This document shows, one piece after another, positions 54,172 through 64,000 of a stretch of 64,000 nt of DNA. This DNA is from Akkermansiaceae bacterium (GTDB lineage Bacteria > Verrucomicrobiota > Verrucomicrobiia > Verrucomicrobiales > Akkermansiaceae). The DNA lies in NCBI GenBank assembly GCA_023301765.1, contig JALZUC010000028.1, positions 42,980-106,979 of the forward strand. The letters run 5' to 3'. Position 1 is the first letter of the stretch, and each line of letters starts with the position of its first letter. The translations under genes were made by a program, and so were the position numbers. Under the pieces are notes generated by a model, which was given only the letters and a program-made list of their open reading frames with translations, was not told the DNA's origin and searched no databases.

Positions 54172-55005
54172 ATGCCAACTCGCTTTGCCCCCTCACCCAC
54201 CGGCTATCTGCACCTCGGTCATATCTACGCCGCAAAGTTTGCCCGTGATCTTGCTCATAAAAATGGCACCCAGTTCCTGCTGCGTTTCGAGGATATTGAT
54301 ACCACACGTGTCAGGGATATATACTATCAAGAAATAGAGCATGACCTAAAGTGGCTCGGACTAGACTGGCATGGTCCCCCACTACGGCAAACCGCCAGAA
54401 AATCAGCCTACTCGCAAGCTCTCGATAGCCTCAAATCACTCCGCGTAATTTACCCCTGCTTTTGCACACGGCGTGAGATCCAACAAGAAATCACCTCCAT
54501 GCACGGCGCGCCCCATATAGAGAATGCAGTGCCTGTTTACCCAGGTACATGCCGAGACATTAGCCCAGATGAACAAATACAGAGAATTAATAGCGGCCAG
54601 CCACACTGCTGGCGACTTAACTCAAAAGCCGCCACAGAGCAAACCGGCACGCTCTACTTTAACGATCACATCCACGGGCATACTCAGGTAAGTGCAGACC
54701 TTTTAGGCGATGTAGTACTTGCACGAAAGGACATCGGCACCTCCTACCACATTGCCGTAGTAGTCGATGATGCCATGCAAAAAATCACCCATGTCACCCG
54801 CGGTGAAGACCTACTCTCCTCCACCCACGTACACCGTATATTACAAAAACTACTAAAACTCCCCTCGCCAGATTATCACCATCACCACCTCATTGTAGAT
54901 ACGGCTCAAAAACGCCTCGCTAAGCGGAATCAATCACTCAGTATCCGCTCGCTACGGGAGCAACATAAAACACCAGCAGAAGTCCTCGCCATGATCTCCT
55001 TATAA
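54172..55005 (+). CDS. gluQ: Glutamyl-Q tRNA(Asp) synthetase
   Basis: The start at 54172 is used because MPTRFAPSPTGYLHLGH is the conserved beginning, with the HIGH-like HLGH. The 277-residue protein lacks the anticodon-binding domain of GluRS, as expected of GluQRS, which glutamylates queuosine of tRNA(Asp). The zinc-site Cys are in PCFCTRRE and YPGTCR. The KMSKS loop is degenerate (KRLAKRNQ). It converges with lpxK, 12 bases apart. Confidence 0.93.
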   Translation: MPTRFAPSPTGYLHLGHIYAAKFARDLAHKNGTQFLLRFEDIDTTRVRDIYYQEIEHDLKWLGLDWHGPPLRQTARKSAYSQALDSLKSLRVIYPCFCTRREIQQEITSMHGAPHIENAVPVYPGTCRDISPDEQIQRINSGQPHCWRLNSKAATEQTGTLYFNDHIHGHTQVSADLLGDVVLARKDIGTSYHIAVVVDDAMQKITHVTRGEDLLSSTHVHRILQKLLKLPSPDYHHHHLIVDTAQKRLAKRNQSLSIRSLREQHKTPAEVLAMISL

Positions 55006-55017
55006 CATTTCCACACC

Positions 55018-56226
55018 TTACCCTGCCGTCGCACGTAAAAGTAATGGATCAATGCAAGATTTATCTCCGCAAATTCTATCCACTAGACGGCCCCAAACTT
55101 CATGCCCGCTGAGAATATCCACCTCAATTCGCAGAAAATAAACTGGCACATCTAACTCTGAGGGCTGCATGAAGCGCACTGCATCCTTCTCCGTAGTCAC
55201 AATCATCTCAATATCACGCTCAACGCAACGCTGCATAAAGCGATCAATCTCCTTTTGATTAAATGAATGGTGATCAGAAAACACACGGTGGAACTCCACA
55301 TGTGCACCCAGATTTCTCAAAATCTTCTCAAAACTCTCCGGCACAGCAATACCGGAAATAGCAGCCAAGTATTTATCATTAAGGAAAGTCAGAGGAACCT
55401 GCTCCCCAGTAAATAAGTTCTCCAGATGCTGCGGCCCATGCGTGCACTCTATGATCTCAGCATGCTTATTATATTTACGCATCTTGGTAATAAGCTGCTC
55501 ATTTGAGCTACCATCACACTTAGTGATAAAGATATAATCCGCCCTGCACAGATTGCGCGCCGGCTCACGGAGCGTACCGCGTGGTAATATCTGCCCAGTG
55601 CCAAAAGGTGCATTTTGATCCACTAGCACCACATCCGTAGAATGGGCCAGATGCAGATACTGCAGCCCATCATCTAATATCAAGGTATCAGCCTCAAGCT
55701 CCCGCACCGCAAAGCGCCCTCCCTTAACACGGTTTTTATCCACGACCACGGACACTCCTGGTAAGTTTTTAGCCAGCATCCATGGTTCATCACCAGCATA
55801 AGCTACATCCAGAAGAGGCTCCCCGCCATCACTGACCACTTTAGGCATCTCATCAGCTGGGATTTTTTCACCCGTAACCCTATTTTCCCACGGCTGTACT
55901 TTCGAAAGTTTTTTACTTTTATAACCCCTACTCAAAATAGCAGGCCTTCGCCCCCGCTCCCTTAATGTCCGGGCAAATAACTCCACCACAGGAGTTTTCC
56001 CCGTTCCCCCCACCGTAAGGTTACCGATACTTATAACCTGAGTACCCAGATACTGCTGCTCTTTCCCCCCGTTCCGAAACCTTCTCAACCTCACCGCAAC
56101 ACCTATTCGATATATCCCTGAGAGCCCCCAGAGCAAGATTCGCATCATACTAGCCCTAAAGCCCTTGGCACGGCCAAAGATCACCTCAGTGCCCCACTGT
56201 TCTAGTTCATCTAACGCCTCACTCAT
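55018..56226 (-). CDS. lpxK: Tetraacyldisaccharide 4'-kinase
   Basis: The 402-residue protein phosphorylates the lipid A disaccharide at the inner membrane. The N-terminal membrane-associated helix ([16 protein letters not shown], about residues 27-42) is followed by [20 protein letters not shown] (Walker A) and ILSRGYK. The second-domain segments [13 protein letters not shown] and [15 protein letters not shown] [11 protein letters not shown] are also present. It indicates a lipid A outer membrane. Slightly longer than E. coli LpxK (328) owing to an insert after the Walker A region and a longer N-terminus. Confidence 0.93.
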   Translation of the reverse strand: MSEALDELEQWGTEVIFGRAKGFRASMMRILLWGLSGIYRIGVAVRLRRFRNGGKEQQYLGTQVISIGNLTVGGTGKTPVVELFARTLRERGRRPAILSRGYKSKKLSKVQPWENRVTGEKIPADEMPKVVSDGGEPLLDVAYAGDEPWMLAKNLPGVSVVVDKNRVKGGRFAVRELEADTLILDDGLQYLHLAHSTDVVLVDQNAPFGTGQILPRGTLREPARNLCRADYIFITKCDGSSNEQLITKMRKYNKHAEIIECTHGPQHLENLFTGEQVPLTFLNDKYLAAISGIAVPESFEKILRNLGAHVEFHRVFSDHHSFNQKEIDRFMQRCVERDIEMIVTTEKDAVRFMQPSELDVPVYFLRIEVDILSGHEVWGRLVDRICGDKSCIDPLLLRATAG

Positions 56227-56259
56227 CCGTGCCCTTCTTATATACTTGAAAAATGAATC

Positions 56260-57057
56260 ATGAAACTTGAAACTTCACGCATGATTAGACCAGATGGCCG
56301 TGACCACGATCAACTCCGCCCCATATCCTTCCAAGCCGGTATCGCACCCCATGCCAACGGCTCCGTATTAGTTTCCTTTGGAAATACCCGCGTAATCTGT
56401 GCCGCCACTATCCAAGAGGACGTGCCACGCTGGATGAAATATCAAAAAATCAGAGGCGGCTGGCTCACTGCTGAGTATAATATGCTCCCATACTCCACCC
56501 TAGATAGAAAACAGCGCGACAGCTCTACCGGCCGTATTGATGGACGATCCTCTGAGATACAGCGTCTTATCGGCAGATCACTCCGTGCTGTAGTAGACCT
56601 TAAAGCACTGGGCTCGCGCACTATCTGGCTAGACTGTGATGTCCTCCAGGCAGATGGCGGCACCCGTACAGCCTCCGTCACAGGTGGCTGCGTAGCTATT
56701 GCCATCGCTCTCAATAAGCTTATGGCAGCTGGAAAACTAAAATCTTTTCCCATGAAAAAACTCATCACAGGTATCAGCACCGGCATCTACCAAGACACCC
56801 CTGTGCTTGATCTAGATTACCCAGAAGATAAAAATGCGAGCGTAGACTTTAACGTCGTTATGACTGAAGACATGGAATTTGTAGAACTTCAAGGCAGCGG
56901 TGAAGAAAGTGTATTCACAGATGAACAAATGGCCTCCATGCTCACACTAGCTCGTAAAGGGGTCAAAGAAATCACAGCCATACAAAAACAAGCAATTTTA
57001 GACGCAGATCGCACTTCATCAGCAGATCTTGAAAGCTTAGCAAACTCATTCAAATAA
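56260..57057 (+). CDS. rph: Ribonuclease PH
   Basis: The 265-residue protein is a phosphorolytic 3'-5' exoribonuclease that trims tRNA 3' ends. Family segments are RPDGRDHDQLRPISFQAGI, ATIQEDVPRWM, the Arg-rich loop RKQRDSSTGRIDGRSSEIQRLIGRSLRA (seen as QRDSSTGRIDGRSSEIQ and IGRSLRAVVD), WLDCDVLQADGGTRTASVTG and GSGEESVFTDEQM. Catalytic Asp and Arg residues are present. It begins 34 bases after the divergent lpxK start. Confidence 0.95.
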   Translation: MKLETSRMIRPDGRDHDQLRPISFQAGIAPHANGSVLVSFGNTRVICAATIQEDVPRWMKYQKIRGGWLTAEYNMLPYSTLDRKQRDSSTGRIDGRSSEIQRLIGRSLRAVVDLKALGSRTIWLDCDVLQADGGTRTASVTGGCVAIAIALNKLMAAGKLKSFPMKKLITGISTGIYQDTPVLDLDYPEDKNASVDFNVVMTEDMEFVELQGSGEESVFTDEQMASMLTLARKGVKEITAIQKQAILDADRTSSADLESLANSFK

Positions 57058-57088
57058 TCTCTAAAATTCAAAGTATCTACTTTTAACC

Positions 57089-57116
57089 TTGATAAAGAAA
57101 AACTTACCCTTAGTAT
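57089..57116 (+). promoter_or_regulatory. Candidate sigma70-type promoter of the pilin-like gene
   Basis: TTGATA at 57089-57094 and TAGTAT at 57111-57116 are separated by 16 bases. Transcription would start near 57123, giving a leader of about 60 bases before the ATG at 57183. Confidence 0.45.
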
Positions 57117-57128
57117 CTGTAAATCAAC

Positions 57129-57152
57129 ATGTTTCTTTGTATAAGAAAACAT
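57129..57152 (+). promoter_or_regulatory. Inverted repeat in the pilin leader
   Basis: ATGTTTCTT at 57129-57137 and AAGAAAACAT at 57143-57152 are complementary apart from one extra A, with a five-base loop. It could be an mRNA hairpin that stabilises the leader or an operator. Confidence 0.45.
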
Positions 57153-57182
57153 AATTGATGTAATAAATAACCATAAAATAAA

Positions 57183-57857
57183 ATGAAACTACATACAAAA
57201 CAAACTCGCAAGGGTTTCACATTGGTGGAACTACTTGTTGTAATCGCTATTATCGCAGGCCTAGCTGCCATGGCTACACCAGTTATCATGAAGCAGAAGA
57301 AAAAAGCTGACCTGACTACTGCCACTAACAATGCTAAGCAGATTTTCTACCTCATGATTGATTTTGATGGTGACTTCGGCGAATTCCCATCTGAAGACTC
57401 AGCTATGGATATTCAAAGTGATCTTGATCTCGGAACAGAATCTTCTAACGATTTCTTCCGTCAGTTCATCGCTGCTAACTACATTGACTCAGAGGAAATT
57501 TTCTTCGCTAAGGCTAGCTTTTCCAAAAAGCCAGACAACGTAATCACAAGCGACGGCGCTCTTGAAGACGGTGAGTGCGGATTCGCTTACCTCTCTGGTC
57601 AATCCACCAGTAACAATAGTTCACGTCCAATCGCCATGGCACCTATGGTCCTTGATTCAGAGACATTTGCTCCTGATCCATACGACTCAAAGGCTGTTGT
57701 TCTTAGAATCGACGGTTCTGTTAAGCAATTCCGTCTTAACAACGATGACGAAGCTATTCTAAATGGTGCTCAAACACTATTTGATCAAGGTGAGGACTCC
57801 ATCTGGGGTACTGACGGCTTTGATTCAGCCGCTCTTACTCATGCTACACCAAAGTAA
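57183..57857 (+). CDS. Type IV pilin/pseudopilin-like protein with prepilin cleavage motif
   Basis: The 224-residue protein has the class III signal: a basic leader (MKLHTKQTRKG), then FTLVELLVVIAIIAGLAAM, with cleavage after Gly11 and Glu5 of the mature protein present. The rest resembles Verrucomicrobia/Planctomycetes prepilin-type proteins with an aromatic, Asp-rich globular part and no long Cys pairs. Codons are strongly biased to a small set (GCT, GAC, CTT), unlike most neighbours, which suggests high expression. It has its own leader and terminator, so it is probably a single-gene transcript. It may be the substrate of the ATPases at 29270-32677. Confidence 0.9.
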   Translation: MKLHTKQTRKGFTLVELLVVIAIIAGLAAMATPVIMKQKKKADLTTATNNAKQIFYLMIDFDGDFGEFPSEDSAMDIQSDLDLGTESSNDFFRQFIAANYIDSEEIFFAKASFSKKPDNVITSDGALEDGECGFAYLSGQSTSNNSSRPIAMAPMVLDSETFAPDPYDSKAVVLRIDGSVKQFRLNNDDEAILNGAQTLFDQGEDSIWGTDGFDSAALTHATPK

Positions 57858-57886
57858 TTAAAAGCGAATAAATATTATTCAATTTA

Positions 57887-57917
57887 AACCGGAGAGGGAA
57901 ACCTCTTCGGTTTTTTT
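57887..57917 (+). terminator. Strong rho-independent terminator of the pilin-like gene
   Basis: AACCGGAGAGG and CCTCTTCGGTT pair over 11 positions (one G-T) around a GAAA tetraloop, followed by TTTTTTT ending at 57917. It starts 29 bases after the pilin stop codon and lies 12 bases before the 3' end of the convergent DUF456 gene. Confidence 0.93.
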
Positions 57918-57928
57918 GTGCCCTCACA

Positions 57929-58441
57929 TTAAATCCAAAAAACATCCACAAGAAACCACACAATCATTACCACCCCTATAACAATTTTAATAATAAGTCC
58001 CGCTAATGTCCCAAGAACAGAACCTACACCAGATACAGTAGACTCCCTCACCTCCTTCTTAGCAAAAGTAAACTCAAACAGCATAGCACCTATCAGCGGA
58101 CCTAAAATCAGCCCGAAAGGTAAAAAAAACATCCCCACAATACCGCCTAATATCGCCCCGCCGGCCCCCCAATGACTTCCACCAAACCACCGCGTTCCCA
58201 TTGCCCCGCTCATGAACTCAAGCACTTGCGAAACAGCTAACAGCACCCCTAACACAAGAAAAGTCCACCACTCTACACCAGAATCTTCACCCAATATGAG
58301 CCAATGCCCTACTGCGGCAAAAAATATGATTAAATGCCCAGGTAAAAAGGGAATAATTGTACCCAAAAAACCTGCCAACAACAAACAAACAGTCACCAGC
58401 CATGCTGCACCAATGCCCAGTGAGGAAATAAAATCTGCCAT
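57929..58441 (-). CDS. DUF456 family membrane protein
   Basis: The 170-residue protein has about five hydrophobic segments. Family markers are GFLGTIIPFLPGHLIIFFAA (residues 24-43), LEFMSGAMGTRWFGGSHWGAGGA and the Gly-rich LPFGLILGPLIGAMLFEF. Function is unknown. It is convergent with the pilin gene and has no close same-strand partner. Confidence 0.9.
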   Translation of the reverse strand: MADFISSLGIGAAWLVTVCLLLAGFLGTIIPFLPGHLIIFFAAVGHWLILGEDSGVEWWTFLVLGVLLAVSQVLEFMSGAMGTRWFGGSHWGAGGAILGGIVGMFFLPFGLILGPLIGAMLFEFTFAKKEVRESTVSGVGSVLGTLAGLIIKIVIGVVMIVWFLVDVFWI

Positions 58442-58539
58442 AACTACCCCTACCCTTTCTTAGCCATCTTGCAACACTGGATACAATGACACGTTGCCAA
58501 GATGACTACCCACGATATATCATCCACCTATAAACGACC

Positions 58540-59532
58540 ATGAATCATACCACTTATAGCGAATTCGGAAATCCCTCAGATGTCGTCAAACTAACAAACA
58601 ATCCGCAACAGGCACTGACGAAGGGAGAAATCCGCGTACGTATCCTAGCCGCCCCCATTAACCCTGCGGATATCAATTTTATTCAAGGGACCTACGGTAT
58701 TCGCCCAAAATTACCATGCACCCCAGGTATCGAAGGCTGTGGAGAAGTCATCGAATCAACATCCCCAAATTTTGCCCCTGGTGATAAAGTCATCTTTATA
58801 CAGCGTGCTAACACCTGGGCAGAAGAAGTTATTTGCTCCGCTAACGTAGCACTCAAAATACCCTCAGAAACACCCACTGAGCAGGCCGCCATGATTAAAG
58901 TAAATCCAGTTACCGCATGGGCAATGCTTACCAACTTCACAAAGCTACCCAAAAAGAGCTGGGTAATCCAAAATGCTGGAAATTCCGGTGTAGGCCTCTG
59001 TGTAATCCAGATAGCCAAACTCCTCGGACTCCGCACCATAAGCCTCGTACGCAGAGAAGCGCTTATCCCAGAGCTAACAGAGCTCGGTGGAGATCTAGTC
59101 CTGTTAGACAATAAAGATTCCATCGCTCATATAAAAGAAACCCTAAAAGAAGAACTCCCCACCCTTGCACTAAATGCGGTAGGCGGAGATAGCGCACTCC
59201 GCCTCATGGATGCACTCGCGCCAAGTGGTATCCACGTCACCTATGGTGCAATGAGTATGAGAAGCCTTAAAGTGCCTAACAAATTTCTTATTTTTAAAGG
59301 TATCCAACTCCATGGATTCTGGTGCACGGAGTGGCTTGATAAAAAACGCCAACCAGAGATAGAGGCCGTTTTTCAAAAAATAGCACAATGGATGATTCAT
59401 AACGGACTACATCAGAGTATCGATAGCCGATATACTCTTTCTAACATCACCGCCGCAATTAGCCGTGCACAGGAATCAAAGCGCGATGGTAAAGTGCTTC
59501 TCACCATAGGTAAAACCACCCATGAAAGATAA
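58540..59532 (+). CDS. Zinc-free MDR oxidoreductase, enoyl reductase (MECR/ETR)-like
   Basis: The 330-residue medium-chain dehydrogenase/reductase has PINPADINFIQGTYGIRP, PGIEGCGEV and the catalytic-type W/Y region typical of 2-enoyl thioester reductases. Its Rossmann motif is NAGNSGVGLCVIQIAKLLG (about residues 147-165). The zinc-ligand Cys residues of alcohol dehydrogenases are absent. The similarity is closest to trans-2-enoyl-CoA/ACP reductases and related quinone oxidoreductases. The substrate is not certain. Confidence 0.88.
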   Translation: MNHTTYSEFGNPSDVVKLTNNPQQALTKGEIRVRILAAPINPADINFIQGTYGIRPKLPCTPGIEGCGEVIESTSPNFAPGDKVIFIQRANTWAEEVICSANVALKIPSETPTEQAAMIKVNPVTAWAMLTNFTKLPKKSWVIQNAGNSGVGLCVIQIAKLLGLRTISLVRREALIPELTELGGDLVLLDNKDSIAHIKETLKEELPTLALNAVGGDSALRLMDALAPSGIHVTYGAMSMRSLKVPNKFLIFKGIQLHGFWCTEWLDKKRQPEIEAVFQKIAQWMIHNGLHQSIDSRYTLSNITAAISRAQESKRDGKVLLTIGKTTHER

Positions 59533-59597
59533 TTACCTTTTAACTGAATAAACTACTCAGCCGGCCCGTCAAACTAAGCGAATAACAAAATAACATT

Positions 59598-59912
59598 ATG
59601 AAAAAATTAATCGCTACACTAACCGCTATTTTCATCAGCCTCATCGCCACTCCTGAAGAGGCAGTGGCAGGCCACCACCCCATTGGCCATAGCTATACCT
59701 ACCACTCAGGCTACGCATCATGCGGATCTCCCATTTACACAAAACGTATAATCGCCTCTTACGATCGCTATCATCGCCCTGTTTACCGCTACTACAGATT
59801 ACCCATCCGTCAGAGCTACCGCACGACGCGCTACACTAATAACAATTACTATAACCGTGCATCATCACGAGTAAACTACAGCCGTAGTAACAGATACAGC
59901 GGACGCCGATAG
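59598..59912 (+). CDS. Small secreted Tyr/Arg-rich protein
   Basis: The 104-residue protein has a signal peptide (residues 1-24, ending EEAVAG). The mature part of about 80 residues is very rich in Tyr, Arg, Ser and His (YHRPVYRYYRLP; NNNYYNRASSRVNYSR). It has no recognisable domain and only one Cys. Similar short, repetitive exported proteins occur in Verrucomicrobia with unknown function, perhaps surface or structural. Confidence 0.7.
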   Translation: MKKLIATLTAIFISLIATPEEAVAGHHPIGHSYTYHSGYASCGSPIYTKRIIASYDRYHRPVYRYYRLPIRQSYRTTRYTNNNYYNRASSRVNYSRSNRYSGRR

Positions 59913-59978
59913 CATCTAGCTGCCGTTATGTAGCACTTTTACCGAGCTTAAATAAATCTAATCCACAGCGCAATACCA

Positions 59979-60506
59979 CTAAGACTGAGATACATCATCG
60001 TCACAAGCATCCAGTTTACGTAACCTTTTCTCTTCCTTTGTACGTGCTCGCGCCTCTTTAAAAAAGCTCTGTAAAAGTGCTAAGCATTCATCCGCCATAA
60101 CCCCCACTGAAGTCTCACATTTATGATTTAACGGAGGGTTAGAATCTAATAAATTAATCCACCCCCCAGCCGCACCACCCTTCGGATCAGGTAGCCCATA
60201 AACCACACGATCAGGCCGGCAGTGCACTATGGCACCGGCACACATAGGACACGGCTCCTTTGTTACATAAAGGGTGCAGCCCTCTAATCGCCAATCACCT
60301 AAAGTACTTTGGGCAGCCGTTAGCGCAAGCATCTCCGCGTGAGCGGTAGCGTCCTTCAGAGTCTCCACCTGATTCCATGACCGTGCTATGATCTTCCCCT
60401 CATGCACAATCACTGCACCTATAGGCACCTCTTCAGCAGCATAAGCCTTTCTAGCTTCACGCAATGCCTGCTGCATAAAAAACTCATCTGTCTGAAAATC
60501 TGCCAT
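59979..60506 (-). CDS. tadA: tRNA-specific adenosine deaminase
   Basis: The ATG at 60506 (MADFQTDEFFMQQALREA) is preferred over 60548, which adds an unconserved 14 residues. The 175-residue protein carries the zinc-deaminase motifs TAHAEMLAL (His and Glu) and EPCPMCAGAIVHC. The N-terminal AEEVPIGAVIV matches TadA. It converts A34 to inosine in tRNA(Arg). The C-terminus has a charged helix typical of the family. Confidence 0.95.
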   Translation of the reverse strand: MADFQTDEFFMQQALREARKAYAAEEVPIGAVIVHEGKIIARSWNQVETLKDATAHAEMLALTAAQSTLGDWRLEGCTLYVTKEPCPMCAGAIVHCRPDRVVYGLPDPKGGAAGGWINLLDSNPPLNHKCETSVGVMADECLALLQSFFKEARARTKEEKRLRKLDACDDDVSQS

Positions 60507-60579
60507 TAAATCATCACTCACGTCAGTAATCTGACAATAAAACTTCAAACTTCAAACTGAATACTTCAAACTATCACAC

Positions 60580-61248
60580 ATGAAGACATGGCACCACACA
60601 GACCGTATCATTGCACCCTCATTACTAGCCGCAGATTTTGGCAGAATTAAAGAGGAAACCACGCGCGCCATTCACTCGGGTGCAAACTGGATGCACCTTG
60701 ATGTCATGGACGGCAACTTTGTGGACAATATCTCCTTTGGCCCCGCTATCATACAAGCTATCCACGAGACCAATGATGTATTTCTAGACGTGCACCTCAT
60801 GATATCACGCCCTGACCATTATCTACTACGTTTCATTGAAGCTGGAGCAGACATGCTTACCGTTCACCTAGAGGCCAATCACAATCTTTCAGAAACACTA
60901 CAACGAACACGTGATGCAGGCGCTCTAGCAGGTCTAGCGATTAATCCCTCCACCCCGTTTGAAGATACCCTCCCCTACCTCGATCAAATCGATATGCTCC
61001 TGGTCATGACCGTCGTCCCCGGCTTTGGCGGCCAGTCATTCATGCACGAGACTATGGCTAAGGTAGAAGCCTCCGCCAAATACCGTGAACAACACTCACT
61101 CAGCTACCACATACAAGTAGACGGCGGAATAGATACCCAAACAGCCCCCATCGCCACAGCCGCTGGTGCCAATGTCCTAGTAGCTGGCTCATCCACCTTC
61201 AAAGCTCCAGATATGGAAGAAGCCATATCATACCTGCGTAAAGCCTGA
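60580..61248 (+). CDS. rpe: Ribulose-phosphate 3-epimerase
   Basis: The 222-residue TIM-barrel protein interconverts ribulose 5-phosphate and xylulose 5-phosphate. Motifs are IAPSLLAADFGRI, MHLDVMDGNFVDNISFGP (metal His and Asp), VHLMISRPD, VMTVVPGFGGQSF and QVDGGID with phosphate site VAGSSTF. Length is standard. It may be cotranscribed with glcD, whose start lies 104 bases later. Confidence 0.96.
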   Translation: MKTWHHTDRIIAPSLLAADFGRIKEETTRAIHSGANWMHLDVMDGNFVDNISFGPAIIQAIHETNDVFLDVHLMISRPDHYLLRFIEAGADMLTVHLEANHNLSETLQRTRDAGALAGLAINPSTPFEDTLPYLDQIDMLLVMTVVPGFGGQSFMHETMAKVEASAKYREQHSLSYHIQVDGGIDTQTAPIATAAGANVLVAGSSTFKAPDMEEAISYLRKA

Positions 61249-61352
61249 TAAAAACTCTAGTTCAGCACTCATGAGCTTAAAACAGGTTCCAATGATTACA
61301 TTTTCGTAAAATCTTCCGTGTATTCCCTGTTCCACCTGGTTAAAAAAACTAC

Positions 61353-62735
61353 GTGAACAGCATAGAGCTAAATAATCAACTCAGGGCGATTCTGCGCCCG
61401 GATCAAATCTCTACCGCGGAGAGTGTTCTTACTGAGCACAGCACCGATAAATGGCACGCATCTGCCATGCCTGACATCGTCGCCTTTGTAGAAAAAACAG
61501 AGGACGTGCAGGCAGTAATGCAGTTTGCCTCATCACATAAAATACCCGTTTACACACGGGCAGCAGGTACAGGCCATACTGGAGGCAGCGTTCCTGTTCA
61601 TGGCGGCATCCTCATTTCCATGATGCGAATGAGCAGTATTTTGGAAATAAACCCTTCAGACGGTGTATGTATCACCCAGCCTGGAGTCATAACAGGTGAG
61701 CTCCAGAATGCAGTTCGCGAACACGGCTGGTATTACCCACCAGACCCTGCATCACTAAAAGAATGCACTATTGGCGGGAATATCGCCACTAATGCCGGAG
61801 GCCCACGCTGCCTCAAATACGGTGTTACCAAGCAATACGTCCTCGGTCTCACCGTCGTCCTAGCCAACGGGGAAATCCTTAAAACAGGTGGACGCTGCCA
61901 TAAAAACTCCACCGGCTTTGACCTCACCTCCCTCATGGTAGGAACAGAAGGTATGTTAGGTATAGTTACAGAGATCACTGTGCGCCTCATACCTCATCCG
62001 CAATCACGTGCTATGCTTGGCGCCTCATTCCCAGATTTTACCGCTGCGGCCGCTGCAGTGCAGGCGATATTAGACTCCGGCACCCTTCCCTCAGCACTAG
62101 AAATTACAGATGGCTTTACCATGGCCGCCGCGCGAGATTACCTCGGAGCAGATAAACTCCCCCCCGGTGATGCCTACCTAATGATTGAGATAGATGGCAA
62201 TACTGAAACTGTAGCCAGAGAGCTTCCTCCCCTACATGATTTCCTTATGGACCATCAAGCTCTGCGTATAGACACCGCCCCAGATGAAGCCTCCTGCGAA
62301 CGTATCTGGCAGCTACGCCGAGATTTTTCATACTCATTAAAGCATACGGGCCTCACAAAACTTAATGAAGACATCGTCGTACCACGCTCGAAGCTAGTAG
62401 ACCTCGTCACCTTTGCTCAGCAACTTCAGCAAGATACTGGTATTCCCGTAGCCTGTTTTGGCCATGCCGGAGATGGTAATATCCACACCAATATCATGGT
62501 GGAGAACTACGAGGACCCAGACATCAAGAAAAAGGCTGACAATGCCCTTAACAAACTCTTCACCTGGGTGATAAACAATGATGGTGTCATCAGTGGTGAG
62601 CACGGTATAGGCCTAGCCAAAAAACCATGGATACAGCAAGCGCTCGGCACCGTTTCCATTGATACACATCACGCCATTAAAAATGCGCTAGACCCTGACA
62701 ACATACTTAATCCTGGCAAATTTCTAGACGTATAG
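61353..62735 (+). CDS. glcD: FAD-linked glycolate/lactate oxidase subunit GlcD-like
   Basis: The 460-residue protein starts with GTG at 61353; no suitable ATG was found. It has a FAD-binding type 4 domain (PVYTRAAGTGHTGGSVPVHGG; ECTIGGNIATNAGGPRCLKYG) and a FAD-oxidase C domain. The metal-site His residues are in FGHAGDGNIHTNI and the terminal motif is SGEHGIGLAKK. It oxidises 2-hydroxy acids such as glycolate or D-lactate and passes electrons to an acceptor subunit not in the window. The D-2-hydroxyglutarate and D-lactate groups are equally possible. Confidence 0.88.
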   Translation: MNSIELNNQLRAILRPDQISTAESVLTEHSTDKWHASAMPDIVAFVEKTEDVQAVMQFASSHKIPVYTRAAGTGHTGGSVPVHGGILISMMRMSSILEINPSDGVCITQPGVITGELQNAVREHGWYYPPDPASLKECTIGGNIATNAGGPRCLKYGVTKQYVLGLTVVLANGEILKTGGRCHKNSTGFDLTSLMVGTEGMLGIVTEITVRLIPHPQSRAMLGASFPDFTAAAAAVQAILDSGTLPSALEITDGFTMAAARDYLGADKLPPGDAYLMIEIDGNTETVARELPPLHDFLMDHQALRIDTAPDEASCERIWQLRRDFSYSLKHTGLTKLNEDIVVPRSKLVDLVTFAQQLQQDTGIPVACFGHAGDGNIHTNIMVENYEDPDIKKKADNALNKLFTWVINNDGVISGEHGIGLAKKPWIQQALGTVSIDTHHAIKNALDPDNILNPGKFLDV

Positions 62736-62756
62736 ATAATCAAACCCTCCCCCTGA

Positions 62757-64000
<1,244 letters not shown>

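Overview
The window looks like part of a chromosome from a Gram-negative bacterium of the Planctomycetota-Verrucomicrobiota group, most likely a verrucomicrobium. This is inferred from gene content. It holds a PVC-type dehydrogenase/cytochrome c fusion, two DUF1080 (3-keto-glycoside hydrolase family) proteins, a kinase-like membrane protein, a membrane-anchored QW-repeat protein, a GYF/DUF4190 plus DUF2752 pair, and lpxK, which implies lipid A. No plasmid, phage, insertion-sequence, CRISPR, tRNA or rRNA signature was found. Most genes start without a recognisable Shine-Dalgarno sequence.

Layout. Positions 1-605 carry the start of a minus-strand QW-repeat protein that runs off the left edge. 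Positions 1037-10945 form a tight eight-gene plus-strand operon: Ldh_2-type oxidoreductase, uronate isomerase, an SDR resembling mannonate oxidoreductase, an Nramp-fold transporter without the metal-binding motifs, Gfo/Idh/MocA oxidoreductase, a TIM-barrel isomerase, DUF1080 and a cytochrome c dehydrogenase. It reads as a uronic acid/uronide utilisation operon that joins the isomerase route to 3-keto-glycoside chemistry. Positions 11081-14528 (minus) encode a predicted pseudokinase and a sulfatase-fold protein whose catalytic residues are replaced. A low-molecular-weight phosphatase diverges from them.

Positions 15050-18430 (minus) read as a possible operon of a secreted protein, biotin synthase, a ketoacyl synthase and a leaderless L,D-transpeptidase; CstA lies upstream. 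Positions 20518-27686 hold small membrane proteins, an rRNA methyltransferase, DNA polymerase I, an aldo/keto reductase and a basic low-complexity protein. Positions 27868-32677 hold the type IV pilus/type II secretion inner-membrane protein and two tandem PilB/GspE ATPases; a lone pilin-like gene lies at 57183. Positions 32916-39811 hold an antiporter, a methyltransferase, a SulP transporter followed by a stray second STAS C-terminus, a second DUF1080 protein and an ABC-F ATPase.

Positions 39863-49738 are mixed housekeeping: FG-GAP protein, EamA transporter, Mpl, HAD and PP2C phosphatases, YegP, cyclophilin, DUF1287, HolA, half-size TauE/SafE and TrmO. Positions 49836-54065 (minus) are a zinc/manganese-type ABC uptake operon with an outer-membrane barrel protein and an unknown anchored protein, ending in a strong terminator. 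Positions 54172-64000 hold GluQRS, LpxK, RNase PH, the pilin, DUF456, an enoyl reductase-like MDR protein, TadA, Rpe, GlcD and the start of LigA, which runs off the right edge.

The best candidates for something undescribed are the Nramp-fold protein inside the uronate operon, the adjacent predicted pseudokinase and pseudo-sulfatase, the zinc operon's barrel and anchored partner, and the SulP locus, which looks like the scar of a gene replacement.
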